Origin: Hydrogenophaga sp. PBL-H3
GTDB lineage: Bacteria > Pseudomonadota > Gammaproteobacteria > Burkholderiales > Burkholderiaceae_C
Direction of reading: 5' to 3'
DNA: 64,000 nt
Assembly: GCF_010104355.1 (NCBI RefSeq)
Contig: NZ_CP044972.1
Location: 3,946,001-4,010,000 of the forward strand
In this document: piece by piece, positions 26,793 to 36,130 of the stretch
Position numbering within the stretch: position 1 is the stretch's first letter
How the letters are laid out: every line of letters starts with the position of its first letter
Notes under the pieces: generated by a model
The model's database searches: none
The model's input: the letters and a program-made list of their open reading frames with translations, nothing else
Told to the model about the DNA's origin: nothing
Position numbers and translations under genes: made by a program

Positions 26793-27421
26793 CAGGTTTC
26801 CTTGGCAGGTCCGGAGAAGAAGCGCTGCGTGCGGCGAAACACCGCGCGCAGGAATTTGAAAAGCATCCAGGTGGCGACCCACATCAGCACCACGGTGATG
26901 AGCAGCAGCACACCGAAGGCGACGGGGTGGTTGGTGGCCAGCCACACGGCACCCACCACCAGGCCGTCTTCGACCAGGCTCATGGCGATGTTGGAGAAGG
27001 GCTCGGGCGAGGCGTTGATGGCCGCGCGGGTGGTGGTTTTGGCGGCCTGGCTGGTGGCCGCCAGCGAGCCGCCCAACAGTGCGGCGGCCAGGGCCGTGGC
27101 GCCGCTGTCGGCGCCGAACACGCTGGCCGCCAGCGCCGCGCCAGCCGGAATGCGCACCACGCTGTTGACCACGTCCCACATCGAGTCGACCACCGGAATC
27201 TTGTCGGCAAAGAACTCGATGGACAGCATGAAACCACTGGCCCCCAGCAGCAGCGGGTGCTGCAGCACCTGCAGGCCTGCGGGCAGCTCCATCCAGCCCA
27301 GCGCACCGGCCGCGCCCACCAGAAACACCACCGCGTACAGACGGAAACCGCTGGCCCACCCGAGCGCGCCCGCCAGAGCAAGCAGCTCGGGGGTTCCCAG
27401 GGAAGCGAGGGCGTCCGTCAT
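26792..27421 (-). CDS. DUF4126 membrane protein
   Basis: 209 residues with about five hydrophobic segments (GLQVLQHPLLLGASGFMLSI, VAFGVLLLITVVLMWVATWM). Start and composition (LALAGALGWASGFRLYAVVF) match DUF4126 membrane proteins of unknown role. It lies inside the liu cluster, 6 bp after liuC, with a stop/start overlap to liuD, so it is translated with the carboxylase; why is unclear. Confidence 0.85.
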   Translation of the reverse strand: MTDALASLGTPELLALAGALGWASGFRLYAVVFLVGAAGALGWMELPAGLQVLQHPLLLGASGFMLSIEFFADKIPVVDSMWDVVNSVVRIPAGAALAASVFGADSGATALAAALLGGSLAATSQAAKTTTRAAINASPEPFSNIAMSLVEDGLVVGAVWLATNHPVAFGVLLLITVVLMWVATWMLFKFLRAVFRRTQRFFSGPAKET

Positions 27422-27427
27422 GACCGA

Positions 27428-28219
27428 TCAGCCTGGTGGCAACCAGCCGGGTGCGCGTTTGCCCAGGAAGGACTGCAGGCCCTCGCGGCCTTCGTCGCTG
27501 GCGCGGATGTCGGCGATGCGGCGCGCGGTCTCGCTGCGCAGTTCGGCGGTGATCGGCACGCCGCTCACATCACGCACCAGGCGCTTGCATTCGCGCGATG
27601 CCTTCGGGCCATTGGCGACCAGGTTGGCCACGATCTCGTCGACTTTCGCGTCCAGCGTCTCGGGCGTGGCGAGCTCGTGCACCATGCCCAGCGCGTGCGC
27701 GCGCACCGCACTGAAGCGCTCGGCGGTGACCATGTAGCGCCGCGAGGCTTGCACACCCAAGGCTCGTGCCACATAGGGGCTGATGGTGGCGGGCAGCAGG
27801 CCCAGCCGGGCTTCGGACAGGCAGAAGGTCGCGCCCTCCACCGCCACCAACACGTCGCAGATGGCGGCCAGCCCCATGCCGCCGGCATAACAGTCGCCCT
27901 GCACACGGCCCACCACCGGCACCGGGCACTGGTCCAGCGTCCAGAGCATGTCGGCGAGCTTCTGCGCATCGGCGCGGTTCTCGTCCCAGCTGTAGCCGGC
28001 CATGGTCTTCATCCAATTCAGGTCGGCACCGGCGCAGAACGCTTTGCCGTGCGCGCCGAGCACGACCACGCGCAGGTTCTCGTCCTTGGACAGCGCTTCA
28101 AAGGTGGCGGTCAGCGCGGCAATCACGTCGTCGTTGAACGCGTTGCGCACATCGGGGCGGTTGAGCCACACATGCGCCACATGGGCGCTGGGGCGGGTCA
28201 CATCCAGCACGTTGCTCAT
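27428..28219 (-). CDS. liuC: Enoyl-CoA hydratase, probable methylglutaconyl-CoA hydratase
   Basis: 263 residues, crotonase fold. The oxyanion-hole segments are GKAFCAGADLNWMKTM (about residue 60) and VQGDCYAGGMGLAAICD (about 107); SEARLGLLPATISPYV is typical of the LiuC/AtuE branch. It hydrates 3-methylglutaconyl-CoA to HMG-CoA. It lies 2 bp downstream of the acyl-CoA dehydrogenase and directly between both carboxylase subunits and the lyase, which is the main reason for the specific assignment. Confidence 0.88.
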   Translation of the reverse strand: MSNVLDVTRPSAHVAHVWLNRPDVRNAFNDDVIAALTATFEALSKDENLRVVVLGAHGKAFCAGADLNWMKTMAGYSWDENRADAQKLADMLWTLDQCPVPVVGRVQGDCYAGGMGLAAICDVLVAVEGATFCLSEARLGLLPATISPYVARALGVQASRRYMVTAERFSAVRAHALGMVHELATPETLDAKVDEIVANLVANGPKASRECKRLVRDVSGVPITAELRSETARRIADIRASDEGREGLQSFLGKRAPGWLPPG

Positions 28220-28221
28220 GG

Positions 28222-29358
28222 TCAATACCTCTTGGCCACTTCTTCGAGCATCACCTCGGTGGCGCCACCGCCGATGGCCAACACACGCGCGTCGCGCCAC
28301 AGGCGCTCGATGGCGGTTTCGCGAATGAAGCCCATGCCGCCGTGGAACTGCTGGCAGGTCTGCACCACCTCGTTGACCAGCTCGCCGGTCAGCGCCTTGA
28401 GCATGGACACCTCTTGAACGATGTCGTGGCCCTGCGTGACGCTCCAAGCGCAGTGGTACATGAACTGCCGCGCCGCGCGCACCTTGGCGTCCAGCATCGA
28501 GAGGCGCTGGCGGATGGTCTGCTGGTCCCACAGCGTGGCGCCAAAGGCCTGGCGCTGGCGCACATGGTCCAGCGTGATCTTGAGTGCCTGCGTGCAATGG
28601 CCGATGGCCATGGCGCCCAGGGCAATGCGCTCGGTCTGGAAGTTCTTCATCACCGAGTAGAAGCCCTTGCCCTCCTCGCCCAGCAGGTTCTCGGCGGGGA
28701 TGCGCACGTTGTCGAACACGAGTTCGGCCGTGTCGCTGGAGAGCCAGCCGGTTTTCTTGAGCGCACGGCCCACGGTGAAACCCGGCGTGCCTTTTTCGAC
28801 GATGAACATCGACATGTCGTGCCGCGCGCTGCCGGTCTTGGCAGCCACGAAATACAGGTCACCGTGCACGCCGTTGGTGATGAACATCTTGGTGCCGTTG
28901 ATGACCCACTCGTCGCCCTCACGCCGGGCCGTGGTGCGCATGCCGGCCACGTCCGAGCCGGCACCGGGCTCGCTGATGCCCACCGCCGTGATCAGTTCGC
29001 CCGCCGTCACCTTGGGCAGGTACCTGGCCTTCTGCGCCGGGGTACCGGCGTGGTGCAGGTGCGGGCCGGCCATGTCGGTGTGCACGAGCACGGTGATGAT
29101 GAAGCCGGCGAAGGTGCTTTGCGACAAGGCCTCGGCAAACACCAGGTTGGTCATGGCGTCGGCGTCGGCACCGCCGTACTCGCCTTCAAACGCGATGCCC
29201 AGCAAACCGGCCTGACCCATGCGGCGCAACACGTCGCGCGGCACCATGCCGGTCTCTTCCCACGCGGCCGCGTGCGGCTCCACCTCGCGCTCGAGAAAAC
29301 GCGCCACCTGGTCGCGCAGCAGTTCGTGGTCGGGGTTGTCGTAGATGGTGGCGGTCAT
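28222..29358 (-). CDS. Acyl-CoA dehydrogenase in the liu cluster
   Basis: 378 residues. FAD/substrate segments: [20 protein letters not shown] and NGTKMFITNG; CQQFHGGMGFIRETAIERLW near the C-terminus. The usual C-terminal catalytic Glu is absent (AIGGGATEV); QTERIALG near residue 245 offers the Glu at the position used by isovaleryl-CoA-type and long-chain enzymes. It oxidises an acyl-CoA at the alpha-beta carbons and passes electrons to ETF. The substrate is unknown: isovaleryl-CoA dehydrogenase proper is encoded at 42514, so this may act on another branched or citronellyl-type CoA. The ATG gives the standard N-terminus; upstream codons overlap dinB. Confidence 0.9.
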   Translation of the reverse strand: MTATIYDNPDHELLRDQVARFLEREVEPHAAAWEETGMVPRDVLRRMGQAGLLGIAFEGEYGGADADAMTNLVFAEALSQSTFAGFIITVLVHTDMAGPHLHHAGTPAQKARYLPKVTAGELITAVGISEPGAGSDVAGMRTTARREGDEWVINGTKMFITNGVHGDLYFVAAKTGSARHDMSMFIVEKGTPGFTVGRALKKTGWLSSDTAELVFDNVRIPAENLLGEEGKGFYSVMKNFQTERIALGAMAIGHCTQALKITLDHVRQRQAFGATLWDQQTIRQRLSMLDAKVRAARQFMYHCAWSVTQGHDIVQEVSMLKALTGELVNEVVQTCQQFHGGMGFIRETAIERLWRDARVLAIGGGATEVMLEEVAKRY

Positions 29359-29389
29359 GGGTTTGTCTCGCGGTTTTTCGTTGTGGTCG

Positions 29390-29893
29390 TCAAGCGGTCT
29401 GCTGCAGGAAAAACACCAGATCCAGCTCGGGCGCGGGTTGACCGAGCATGGTGAGCGCTGCACTGATCTGCCCGCGGTGGTGCGTGCCGTGGTTGAACAC
29501 GTGGGCCAGCGTGGTGGCGAACGGCAGGCTCATGGCCTGCCCTCGCATGTTGGTGTAGTTGAGCTGCCCGTCAAAGCGCTCGGCGGGCCAGCCAGTGATC
29601 AGCGGCTCCCACACCTTGGCGCCGCCTTTCAACGCTTGCGCCAGGCGGTCGCGCTCGGGCTCGACCTCCATGTCCAGTTCCAGCTTCGGGCTCTCGCCCC
29701 GCGCAAAGCGCCGCTGCCACAGCATGTGCTCGCCCACCAGCAGGTGGTTGAGCGTGCCGTGAATGCTCTTGAAAAACAGGCGCAGGTCGCGCCGGTAGTC
29801 GAACTCGTTCACCGGTTCGATGGCCGAGAGCAGCCGCTCGGTGGCCCACACGTTGTAGCGGGCCAGTTGGGTGAAATGGGCGCGAGCGTCCAT
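29390..29893 (-). CDS. DinB-family metal-dependent protein
   Basis: 167 residues, four-helix DinB/YfiT fold. The metal-binding histidines are visible in SIHGTLNHLLVGEHMLWQRR and HVFNHGTHHRGQIS. Members are often thiol transferases or of unknown role. It is placed 4 bp behind liuB and 31 bp before the acyl-CoA dehydrogenase, so it is a genuine member of the liu operon. Confidence 0.9.
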   Translation of the reverse strand: MDARAHFTQLARYNVWATERLLSAIEPVNEFDYRRDLRLFFKSIHGTLNHLLVGEHMLWQRRFARGESPKLELDMEVEPERDRLAQALKGGAKVWEPLITGWPAERFDGQLNYTNMRGQAMSLPFATTLAHVFNHGTHHRGQISAALTMLGQPAPELDLVFFLQQTA

Positions 29894-29897
29894 GGCA

Positions 29898-31520
29898 TCA
29901 CATGCGAAACACGCCGAACTTCGGCTCGCCGATCGGCGTGTTGAGTGCGGCCGAGAGGGCCAGGCCCAGCACCCGGCGCGTGTCGGCGGGGTCGATCACG
30001 CCGTCGTCCCACAGGCGGGCGCTGGAGTAGTACGGGTGCGACTGGTGGGCGAACTGGTCGAGCACCGGCTGCTTGAAGGCAGCCTCTTCTTCGGCGCTCC
30101 AGGTGCCGCCCTTGGCTTCAATGCCGTCGCGCTTGACGGTGGCCAGCACGCCGGCGGCCTGCTCGCCGCCCATGACGCAGATGCGCGCGTTGGGCCACAT
30201 CCAGAGGAAGCGCGGGCTGTAGGCGCGGCCGCACATGCCGTAGTTGCCGGCGCCGTAGCTGCCGCCAATGATCACGGTGAACTTCGGAACACTGGCGGTG
30301 GCCACGGCCGTGACCATCTTGGCGCCGTGGCGCGCAATGCCTTCGCTCTCGTATTTTTTGCCGACCATGAAGCCGGTGATGTTCTGCAGGAACAAGAGCG
30401 GCACCTTGCGCTGGCAGCACAGTTCGATGAAGTGCGCGCCTTTTTGCGCGCTCTCGGAGAACAGCACACCGTTGTTGGCGACGATGCCGATCGGCATGCC
30501 TTCGATGTGCGCGAAGCCGCAGACCAGGGTGGCGCCATAGCGCGCCTTGAACTCGTGGAACTCGCTGCCGTCGACGATGCGCGCAATGATCTCGCGCACG
30601 TCGTAGGGCTTGCGCGTGTCGGTGGGGATCACGCCGTAGATCTCTTCGGTGGGGTAGAGCGGCGCGCGCGGCTCGCGCAGCGCCTGCGTGGCGATCTTGC
30701 GTTTGTTGAGCGTGGCCACGGCCTGCCGGGCCAGAGCCAGCGCGTGCGCGTCGTTCTGCGCCAGGTGGTCGGCCACGCCCGAGAGGCGCGTGTGCACGTC
30801 GCCACCGCCCAGATCTTCGGCGCTCACGATCTCGCCAATGGCGGCCTTCACCAGCGGCGGGCCACCCAAAAAGATGGTGCCCTGGTTCTTGACGATGATG
30901 GTCTCGTCGCTCATGGCGGGCACATAAGCGCCGCCCGCCGTGCATGAACCCATGACCACGGCGATCTGCGCGATGCCGTTGGCGCTCATGTTGGCCTGGT
31001 TGTAGAAGATGCGCCCGAAGTGTTCGCGGTCGGGGAACACGTCGTCCTGGTTCGGCAAATTGGCGCCACCCGAGTCCACCAGGTAGATGCAGGTGAGGTT
31101 GTTCTGCATCGCCACCTCCTGCGCCCGCAGGTGTTTCTTCACCGTCATGGGGTAGTAGGTGCCGCCCTTCACCGTGGCGTCGTTGCAGACGATCAGGCAG
31201 TCCACCCCGCTCACGCGGCCGATGCCGGTGATCACGCCGGCGCAGGGCGCGCTGTCGGTGCCGTCGCGGTCGGGGTACATGTTGAGTGCGGCCAGTGGGC
31301 TCAGTTCCAGGAACGGCGTGCCTGGGTCCAGCAGCATCTGCACGCGGTCGCGCGGCAGCAGCTTGCCTCGTTTGGTGTGTTTGGCGCGCGCGGCCTCGCC
31401 ACCGCCGAAGGTGGACTTGGCCACCTGCGCGCGCAAGTCGTCCACCACGGCGCGCATGGCGGCGGCGTTGGCCTGGAAGTCGGCAGAGCGGGCGTTGAGT
31501 TGTGTCTCCAGGGTCGACAT
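29898..31520 (-). CDS. liuB: Methylcrotonyl-CoA carboxylase carboxyltransferase (beta) subunit
   Basis: 540 residues, a typical length. Crotonase-like carboxyltransferase core: [35 protein letters not shown] and [39 protein letters not shown] is typical of MCC beta subunits. It transfers CO2 from biotin on LiuD to 3-methylcrotonyl-CoA. It is the first gene of the minus-strand cluster that ends at 22243, with 113 bp to the divergent AraC gene. No LiuR-like palindrome is present in that gap. Confidence 0.95.
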   Translation of the reverse strand: MSTLETQLNARSADFQANAAAMRAVVDDLRAQVAKSTFGGGEAARAKHTKRGKLLPRDRVQMLLDPGTPFLELSPLAALNMYPDRDGTDSAPCAGVITGIGRVSGVDCLIVCNDATVKGGTYYPMTVKKHLRAQEVAMQNNLTCIYLVDSGGANLPNQDDVFPDREHFGRIFYNQANMSANGIAQIAVVMGSCTAGGAYVPAMSDETIIVKNQGTIFLGGPPLVKAAIGEIVSAEDLGGGDVHTRLSGVADHLAQNDAHALALARQAVATLNKRKIATQALREPRAPLYPTEEIYGVIPTDTRKPYDVREIIARIVDGSEFHEFKARYGATLVCGFAHIEGMPIGIVANNGVLFSESAQKGAHFIELCCQRKVPLLFLQNITGFMVGKKYESEGIARHGAKMVTAVATASVPKFTVIIGGSYGAGNYGMCGRAYSPRFLWMWPNARICVMGGEQAAGVLATVKRDGIEAKGGTWSAEEEAAFKQPVLDQFAHQSHPYYSSARLWDDGVIDPADTRRVLGLALSAALNTPIGEPKFGVFRM

Positions 31521-31633
31521 GGTGCGGTCCTGTCAGGTTGTCTTGTAGGGAATGGATCATTCTGGCGGATAGCACCGGGGCCGTGTCGGTCACCTGGGTT
31601 GCAAATGCCGCCAACGCCCCTGAAAATCCGGGT

Positions 31634-32686
31634 ATGTCCCAGGCTGCCATCCGACGCCCGGCCCCACTGCCCGACGCTGCCCGTCTGCTGGGAGGTCCTG
31701 CGCTCACGCCCATGGCACTGATCCGGGCCATGGTGCTGGCCTACGAGGCCCGGGGCGTGGATCCGTCGGGGGCGTTGGAGCAGGCACAAATAACGCCAGC
31801 ACAACTCAAAAAACCGGGTGCCAGCATCACCGCAACGCAAATGGAGGTGATCTCGGGTGCGGCCATGCGCGAACTCGACGACGAAGGCCTGGGCTGCTTT
31901 GCGCGGCCCCTGCCCTGGGGCAGCTACGGCATGCTCGCGCGCGCCTCGCTCTCCAGCCCCACGCTGGGCGTGGCGCTCAAGCGCTGGTGTCGCCACCACG
32001 GCCTGCTGGCGCCCGACGCCACGCTGACGCTGGAGGTGGTGGGCGATGTGGCCAGCATCGCGCTGCGCCTGCACCGCGACCCTGGCCCCATGGCCGAGTT
32101 GTGTGCGGTCTCGCTGCTGCGCAACATCCACGGCCTGGCCAGTTGGTACGTGGACTCGCGCGTTGCCCTGCTCGGTGCCCAATTCCCCTACGCCGCGCCG
32201 CGCCATGCCGACGCCTACGGCGTGCTCTTCGATGGCCCAACCCGTTTTGACGCGGAGCACGCCGCCATTCACTTCGACGCCCGCTACCTGAGCCTGCCGG
32301 TACGCCGGGACGAAGCCGCCATGAACCAGTTGCTGCAGCGCGCCCTGCCCCTGACGGTGCGCTCCTACCGGCGTGACCGCCTGCTGGTGCAGCGCGTGCG
32401 CCAGGTGCTGGCCAGTCGCCCGCAAGACGCCCACAACGCCAGCGATCTGGCCGCCGTGCTCAACACCTCACCGCGCACGCTGCACCGGCAATTGAAGGAC
32501 GAGGGGGCTTCGCTTCAGAGTCTGAAGGACGAGGTGCGCCGCCAGCGTGCCACCGAGTTGCTGCTGCGCACGAAGCGCCCGATCAAGCAGGTGGCCGAGG
32601 CGGCGGGCTTTCAGAACGAGAAGAGCTTCATCCGCGCCTTCAAGGGCTGGACCGGCAAGTCACCGGGCGATTGGCGAGGTCAGTGA
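31634..32686 (+). CDS. AraC-family transcriptional regulator
   Basis: 350 residues. The N-terminal 230 residues match the arabinose-binding-like regulatory domain of OruR/ArgR-type AraC proteins (GLGCFARPLPWGSYGMLARA). The C-terminal 100 residues hold two HTH motifs (ASDLAAVLNTSPRTLHRQLK and IKQVAEAAGFQNEKSFIRAF). The ATG at 31634 is preferred over an earlier in-frame one because the upstream codons cover the liuB promoter. Divergent placement suggests it controls the liuB operon; its effector is unknown. Confidence 0.87.
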   Translation: MSQAAIRRPAPLPDAARLLGGPALTPMALIRAMVLAYEARGVDPSGALEQAQITPAQLKKPGASITATQMEVISGAAMRELDDEGLGCFARPLPWGSYGMLARASLSSPTLGVALKRWCRHHGLLAPDATLTLEVVGDVASIALRLHRDPGPMAELCAVSLLRNIHGLASWYVDSRVALLGAQFPYAAPRHADAYGVLFDGPTRFDAEHAAIHFDARYLSLPVRRDEAAMNQLLQRALPLTVRSYRRDRLLVQRVRQVLASRPQDAHNASDLAAVLNTSPRTLHRQLKDEGASLQSLKDEVRRQRATELLLRTKRPIKQVAEAAGFQNEKSFIRAFKGWTGKSPGDWRGQ

Positions 32687-33322
32687 GTCCAGCAGGTCGT
32701 GCATGCGGTGGAACACACGGTGCACGCCCTGCCCTTCAAACGCGCGACCATGGCCCTCAGGGCAATAGCCCCACACGGTGGCGCCAGCCGCCAGTCCGGC
32801 CTGCGCGCCGGTGCCGGTGTCTTCGATCACCAGGCAGCGCGTCGGGTCGACGCCCAGGTGCGCCGCAGCGGCCAGGTACACATCGGGCGCGGGCTTGGAG
32901 CGCGGCAGGTCGTGGCCGCTGAAGATGCGGTCACCAAAATAGGGTTGCATGCCCGCCATCTCGATCTGCATCACCACCTTGGGCCGGTCGGCGCCCGAGG
33001 CGCAGGCGATGCGGCCGCCCGTGTGGCGGTGCGCGGCCATCACCACATCGATGGCGCCATGCACCGGCTGCAGCTCGGCGCGCAGGCGCGCGTCACGCCG
33101 TGCGTAGAACGCGCGCATCCATTCTTCGGTGAGCGGTTTTCCGGTCTCTGCCTCGATACGGGCGCGTTCGTCGCGCACCGCCTTGCCGATGAAGATGCTC
33201 ATGCACTCGGCCTGCGTGATCGCCCAGCCGCTCTCGCTGAGCACTTCGCGCAGCACACCGTTGGTGATGGGCTCGCTGTCCACCAGCACGCCGTCGCAAT
33301 CAAAAAGCACCGCTTCAAACAT
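32660..33322 (-). CDS. HAD-family phosphatase, beta-phosphoglucomutase-like
   Basis: 220 residues. Motif I is FDCDGVLVDSEP (D9, D11), motif II ACASGAD, the Lys of motif III lies in RSKPAPDVYL, and motif IV is VIEDTGTGAQAGLAAG. This is the subfamily of phosphoglycolate phosphatase, YniC/YfbT and beta-phosphoglucomutase; the substrate is unknown. The ATG at 33322 is the family-typical start. Its 3' end overlaps the convergent araC end by 27 bp. Confidence 0.9.
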   Translation of the reverse strand: MFEAVLFDCDGVLVDSEPITNGVLREVLSESGWAITQAECMSIFIGKAVRDERARIEAETGKPLTEEWMRAFYARRDARLRAELQPVHGAIDVVMAAHRHTGGRIACASGADRPKVVMQIEMAGMQPYFGDRIFSGHDLPRSKPAPDVYLAAAAHLGVDPTRCLVIEDTGTGAQAGLAAGATVWGYCPEGHGRAFEGQGVHRVFHRMHDLLDSLTSPIAR

Positions 33323-33330
33323 GGTGTCCC

Positions 33331-33708
33331 TCAGGTCAGGATGTCGCCATCCACGTAAAACCAATGCCCGTCTTCGCGCACGAAACGGCTTCGCTCGTGC
33401 AGGCGCTGCCCCCGGCCCTTCGCGCGGGATCGCGCGACGAATTCCACCTCGGCATGCGTGGCGTCAACGGGCGTGTGTCGCTTCACCTCCAGCCCCAGCC
33501 ATTTCACGCCGTCGTCGAGCTCGATCGAGGCCGGCCGTGTGCCCGCATGCCAGGTGGCCAGCAAATGCGCAGTGTCACCGCGCACGAACGCGGTGTAGCG
33601 CGAGCGCATGAGCGATTCGGCGTCGGGCGCGGGCACACCGGTGCCGATATAGCGGGCGCAGCAGGCCTGAAGGGCGGCGATGCGACCACAGGGGCAGGTG
33701 TCTTTCAT
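33331..33708 (-). CDS. YchJ-like SEC-C motif protein (UPF0225)
   Basis: 125 residues. It starts CPCGRIAALQACCARYIGTG, a SEC-C-type zinc motif, followed by the YchJ segment LMRSRYTAFVRGD and a beta-rich NTF2-like domain ending HERSRFVREDGHWFYVDGD. Function is unknown. It lies 8 bp upstream of the HAD gene and is cotranscribed with it. Confidence 0.9.
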   Translation of the reverse strand: MKDTCPCGRIAALQACCARYIGTGVPAPDAESLMRSRYTAFVRGDTAHLLATWHAGTRPASIELDDGVKWLGLEVKRHTPVDATHAEVEFVARSRAKGRGQRLHERSRFVREDGHWFYVDGDILT

Positions 33709-33843
33709 CGGGTGGAATGGGCGCGGGGCGGGGGTTTGAACGGCGAGGTCAATGGCGTGTGCAACCGATTATCGATGTCCTTGCAGCGCCCGGGTCATGC
33801 GAGCCGGGTGTTCAATGCGGCTCTTGTTCAAGAAGGAACCCAC

Positions 33844-34548
33844 ATGACATCGCTCACCCATTTCCCCATCGCGCAGAAGTGGCCTGCACAGCATCCCGAC
33901 CGTCTGCAGCTGTATTCGCTGCCCACGCCCAATGGCGTGAAGGTTTCGATCATGCTGGAGGAGACCGGCCTGCCCTACGAGCCACACCTGGTGAGCTTCG
34001 AGACCAACGACCAGATGTCGCCGGCCTTTCTCTCGCTCAACCCCAACAACAAGATCCCGGCCATCCTCGACCCCGACGGCCCCGGTGGCCAGCCACTCGC
34101 CCTGTTCGAGTCGGGCGCCATACTGATCTACCTGGCCGAGAAGACCGGCCAGTTCCTGCCCAAGGACCCGGCCGCGCGCTACGAGACCCTGCAGTGGCTG
34201 ATGTTCCAGATGGGTGGCGTGGGCCCCATGTTTGGTCAGCTCGGTTTCTTCCACAAGTTCGCCGGCAAGGACTTCGAGGACAAGCGTCCGCGCGACCGCT
34301 ACGCCGCCGAAACCCGGCGCCTGCTGGGCGTGCTGAACCAGCGCATGGCCGGGCGCGACTGGATCATGGGCAAGGACTACACGATCGCCGACATGGCCAT
34401 CTGGCCCTGGGTGCGCAACCTCGTCGGGTTCTATGGCGCGGGCGATCTCGTGAGTTTCAGCGACTTCGCCGAGCTGCCGAGGGTGCTCGCGGCTTTCGAG
34501 CAAAGGCCAGCGGTGCAACGCGGCCTGACCATCCCAGCACGCACCTGA
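33844..34548 (+). CDS. Glutathione S-transferase, YfcG/Ure2-like
   Basis: 234 residues. N-terminal thioredoxin domain: LYSLPTPNGVKVSIMLEETG with SLNPNNKIPAI and the ESGAILIYLAEKTG glutathione site. C-terminal helical domain ends TIADMAIWPWVRN. YfcG-like enzymes act as disulfide reductases with bound glutathione. The ATG has an AAGGA site upstream. It ends in a palindromic repeat shared with convergent trkH. Confidence 0.92.
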   Translation: MTSLTHFPIAQKWPAQHPDRLQLYSLPTPNGVKVSIMLEETGLPYEPHLVSFETNDQMSPAFLSLNPNNKIPAILDPDGPGGQPLALFESGAILIYLAEKTGQFLPKDPAARYETLQWLMFQMGGVGPMFGQLGFFHKFAGKDFEDKRPRDRYAAETRRLLGVLNQRMAGRDWIMGKDYTIADMAIWPWVRNLVGFYGAGDLVSFSDFAELPRVLAAFEQRPAVQRGLTIPART

Positions 34549-34564
34549 AACGCAACACACGAGG

Positions 34565-34661
34565 TGCCCCCAACCAAGGATGCCGCGGAACTGGCTTTGC
34601 CAGGCCGCAGGCATCGCCCCCTTGAGGGGGTGACGCGCTGAAAGCGCGGCGCGGGGGTGGA
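34565..34661. repeat. GC-rich palindromic repeat, probable two-way terminator
   Basis: Between convergent gst and trkH. It contains GATGCCGCGG/CCGCAGGCATC (imperfect stem) then CCCCCTTGAGGGGG and GCGCTGAAAGCGC hairpins. It resembles the repeats at 37535 and 48030 (CCCCC..GGGGG hairpin next to a GCG-rich one). Lying between two gene ends, it could stop transcription from both sides; there is no T-tract. Confidence 0.6.
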
Positions 34662-34662
34662 C

Positions 34663-36123
34663 CTACTTCCTCCAGAAGTGCCCCGTGAACAAGACCAAAA
34701 CGGTCAGCAATTCAAGCCGCCCCAGCAGCATCGCAAACGTGCAGACCCAGATCTGGAATTCGTTGAGCACGCCGAAGTTGCTCGCCGGCCCCACCTCGCC
34801 CAGGCCCGGGCCGATGTTGTTGACCGTGGCCACCACCGCCGAGAACGCGGTGACGATGTCCAGCCCGGTGAACAGCAACACCATGGTCAGCCCCATGGTG
34901 GCAGCACCGTAGATCAGCATGTAGCCCAGCACGGCGGTCATGACCGAGGTGGGCATGATCGCGCCTCCCAGCGTGACCGGGTTGACCACGCGCGGGTGCA
35001 CGATGCGCACCAGCTCGCGCCGCGCCTGCTTGATCAGCAGCACCATGCGAACCAGCTTGATGCCGCCGCCGGTGGAGCCGGCGCACGAGACGAAACAGCC
35101 CAGGAACATGAGCAGCACCGGCGCGAACACGGGCCATTGCGCGTAATCGGTCGAGGCGTAGCCCGTGGTGGTGGCCACCGACACCACGTGAAACGCGCTG
35201 GTGCGCAGCGCCTCGGGAAAGTTGTCAACCACGCCCTGCGCTGTCAGCAAGAATGCAACCAGCACCACGGCCACCACCAGCACGGTGACATAGGTGCGGA
35301 TCTCGCGGTCGTGGGTGAGCGGGCGCAGGGAGCGCTGGCGCAGCACGATGAAATAGCGCATGAAGCTCACGCCGGCCAGCGCCATGAAGACCGTGGCCAC
35401 GGCCTCGATCGTCGGTGAATCCCAATGGCCGAAGCTCGCGTCGTGCGACGAAAAACCACCCAGGCCCATGGTGGTGCACATGTGCATGAAGGCATCGGCC
35501 CAGTCCATGCCGGCCCAGCGGTAGGCCAGCATGCAGGCCACGGAGAACATCACGTACACGCCCCACAGGCCGCGAGCGGTCTCGGAAATGCGCGGGGTGA
35601 ACTTGGTGTCCTTCATGGGCCCGGGTGTCTCGGCCCGGTAGAGCTGCACACCGCCCAGGCCCAGCAGCGGCAGCACCGCCACCACCAGCAGCATGATGCC
35701 CAGGCCGCCCACCAGCTGCAGGAAACAGCGCCATACGTTCACCGACACCGGCAGCGCGTCCAGCCCCGAGAGCGCGGTGGCGCCGGTGGCGGTGAGCGCG
35801 CTCATGGCCTCGAAGTAGGCCTTGGTCCAGCCAATGTCGGGCACGGTGTAGAGCAGCGGCACCGCCGCGTAGGCCGGCAACACCAGCCAGACCAGGTTGA
35901 CGAGCAGAAAGCCGTCGCGCGTCTGCAGTTCGCGGCGGTGCTGCCGGGTGCATTTCCACAACAGCAGGCCGCTGAGGATGGTGACGGCGAAGCCCACGGC
36001 CCACACCATGGCGTGGCCCTGTGCGTCCAGAAACAGCGCCCAGCCAAGCGGCACCAGAAATGCCGGCGCGAACGCCAGCAAGATGCGCGAGAACACCGAG
36101 AGCACGGGCAGCAGGCTGTGCAC
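34663..36123 (-). CDS. trkH: Trk potassium uptake protein TrkH, membrane subunit
   Basis: 486 residues with about ten membrane helices and four selectivity-loop repeats, visible as SALTATGATALSG, CTTMGLGGFSSHD, VSVATTTGYASTD and ATVNNIGPGLGEVG. It imports K+ through the inner membrane together with the TrkA regulator. Start ATG at 36123 lies 7 bp after the trkA stop, so the pair is one operon. Confidence 0.95.
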   Translation of the reverse strand: MHSLLPVLSVFSRILLAFAPAFLVPLGWALFLDAQGHAMVWAVGFAVTILSGLLLWKCTRQHRRELQTRDGFLLVNLVWLVLPAYAAVPLLYTVPDIGWTKAYFEAMSALTATGATALSGLDALPVSVNVWRCFLQLVGGLGIMLLVVAVLPLLGLGGVQLYRAETPGPMKDTKFTPRISETARGLWGVYVMFSVACMLAYRWAGMDWADAFMHMCTTMGLGGFSSHDASFGHWDSPTIEAVATVFMALAGVSFMRYFIVLRQRSLRPLTHDREIRTYVTVLVVAVVLVAFLLTAQGVVDNFPEALRTSAFHVVSVATTTGYASTDYAQWPVFAPVLLMFLGCFVSCAGSTGGGIKLVRMVLLIKQARRELVRIVHPRVVNPVTLGGAIMPTSVMTAVLGYMLIYGAATMGLTMVLLFTGLDIVTAFSAVVATVNNIGPGLGEVGPASNFGVLNEFQIWVCTFAMLLGRLELLTVLVLFTGHFWRK

Positions 36124-36130
36124 GTCGGGT

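Noticed and set aside
26792..29893. DinB and DUF4126 as a transferred defence or mobile island
   Set aside because: Base composition matches the neighbours and both genes overlap or nearly touch operon members; no integrase, repeat or tRNA borders exist.
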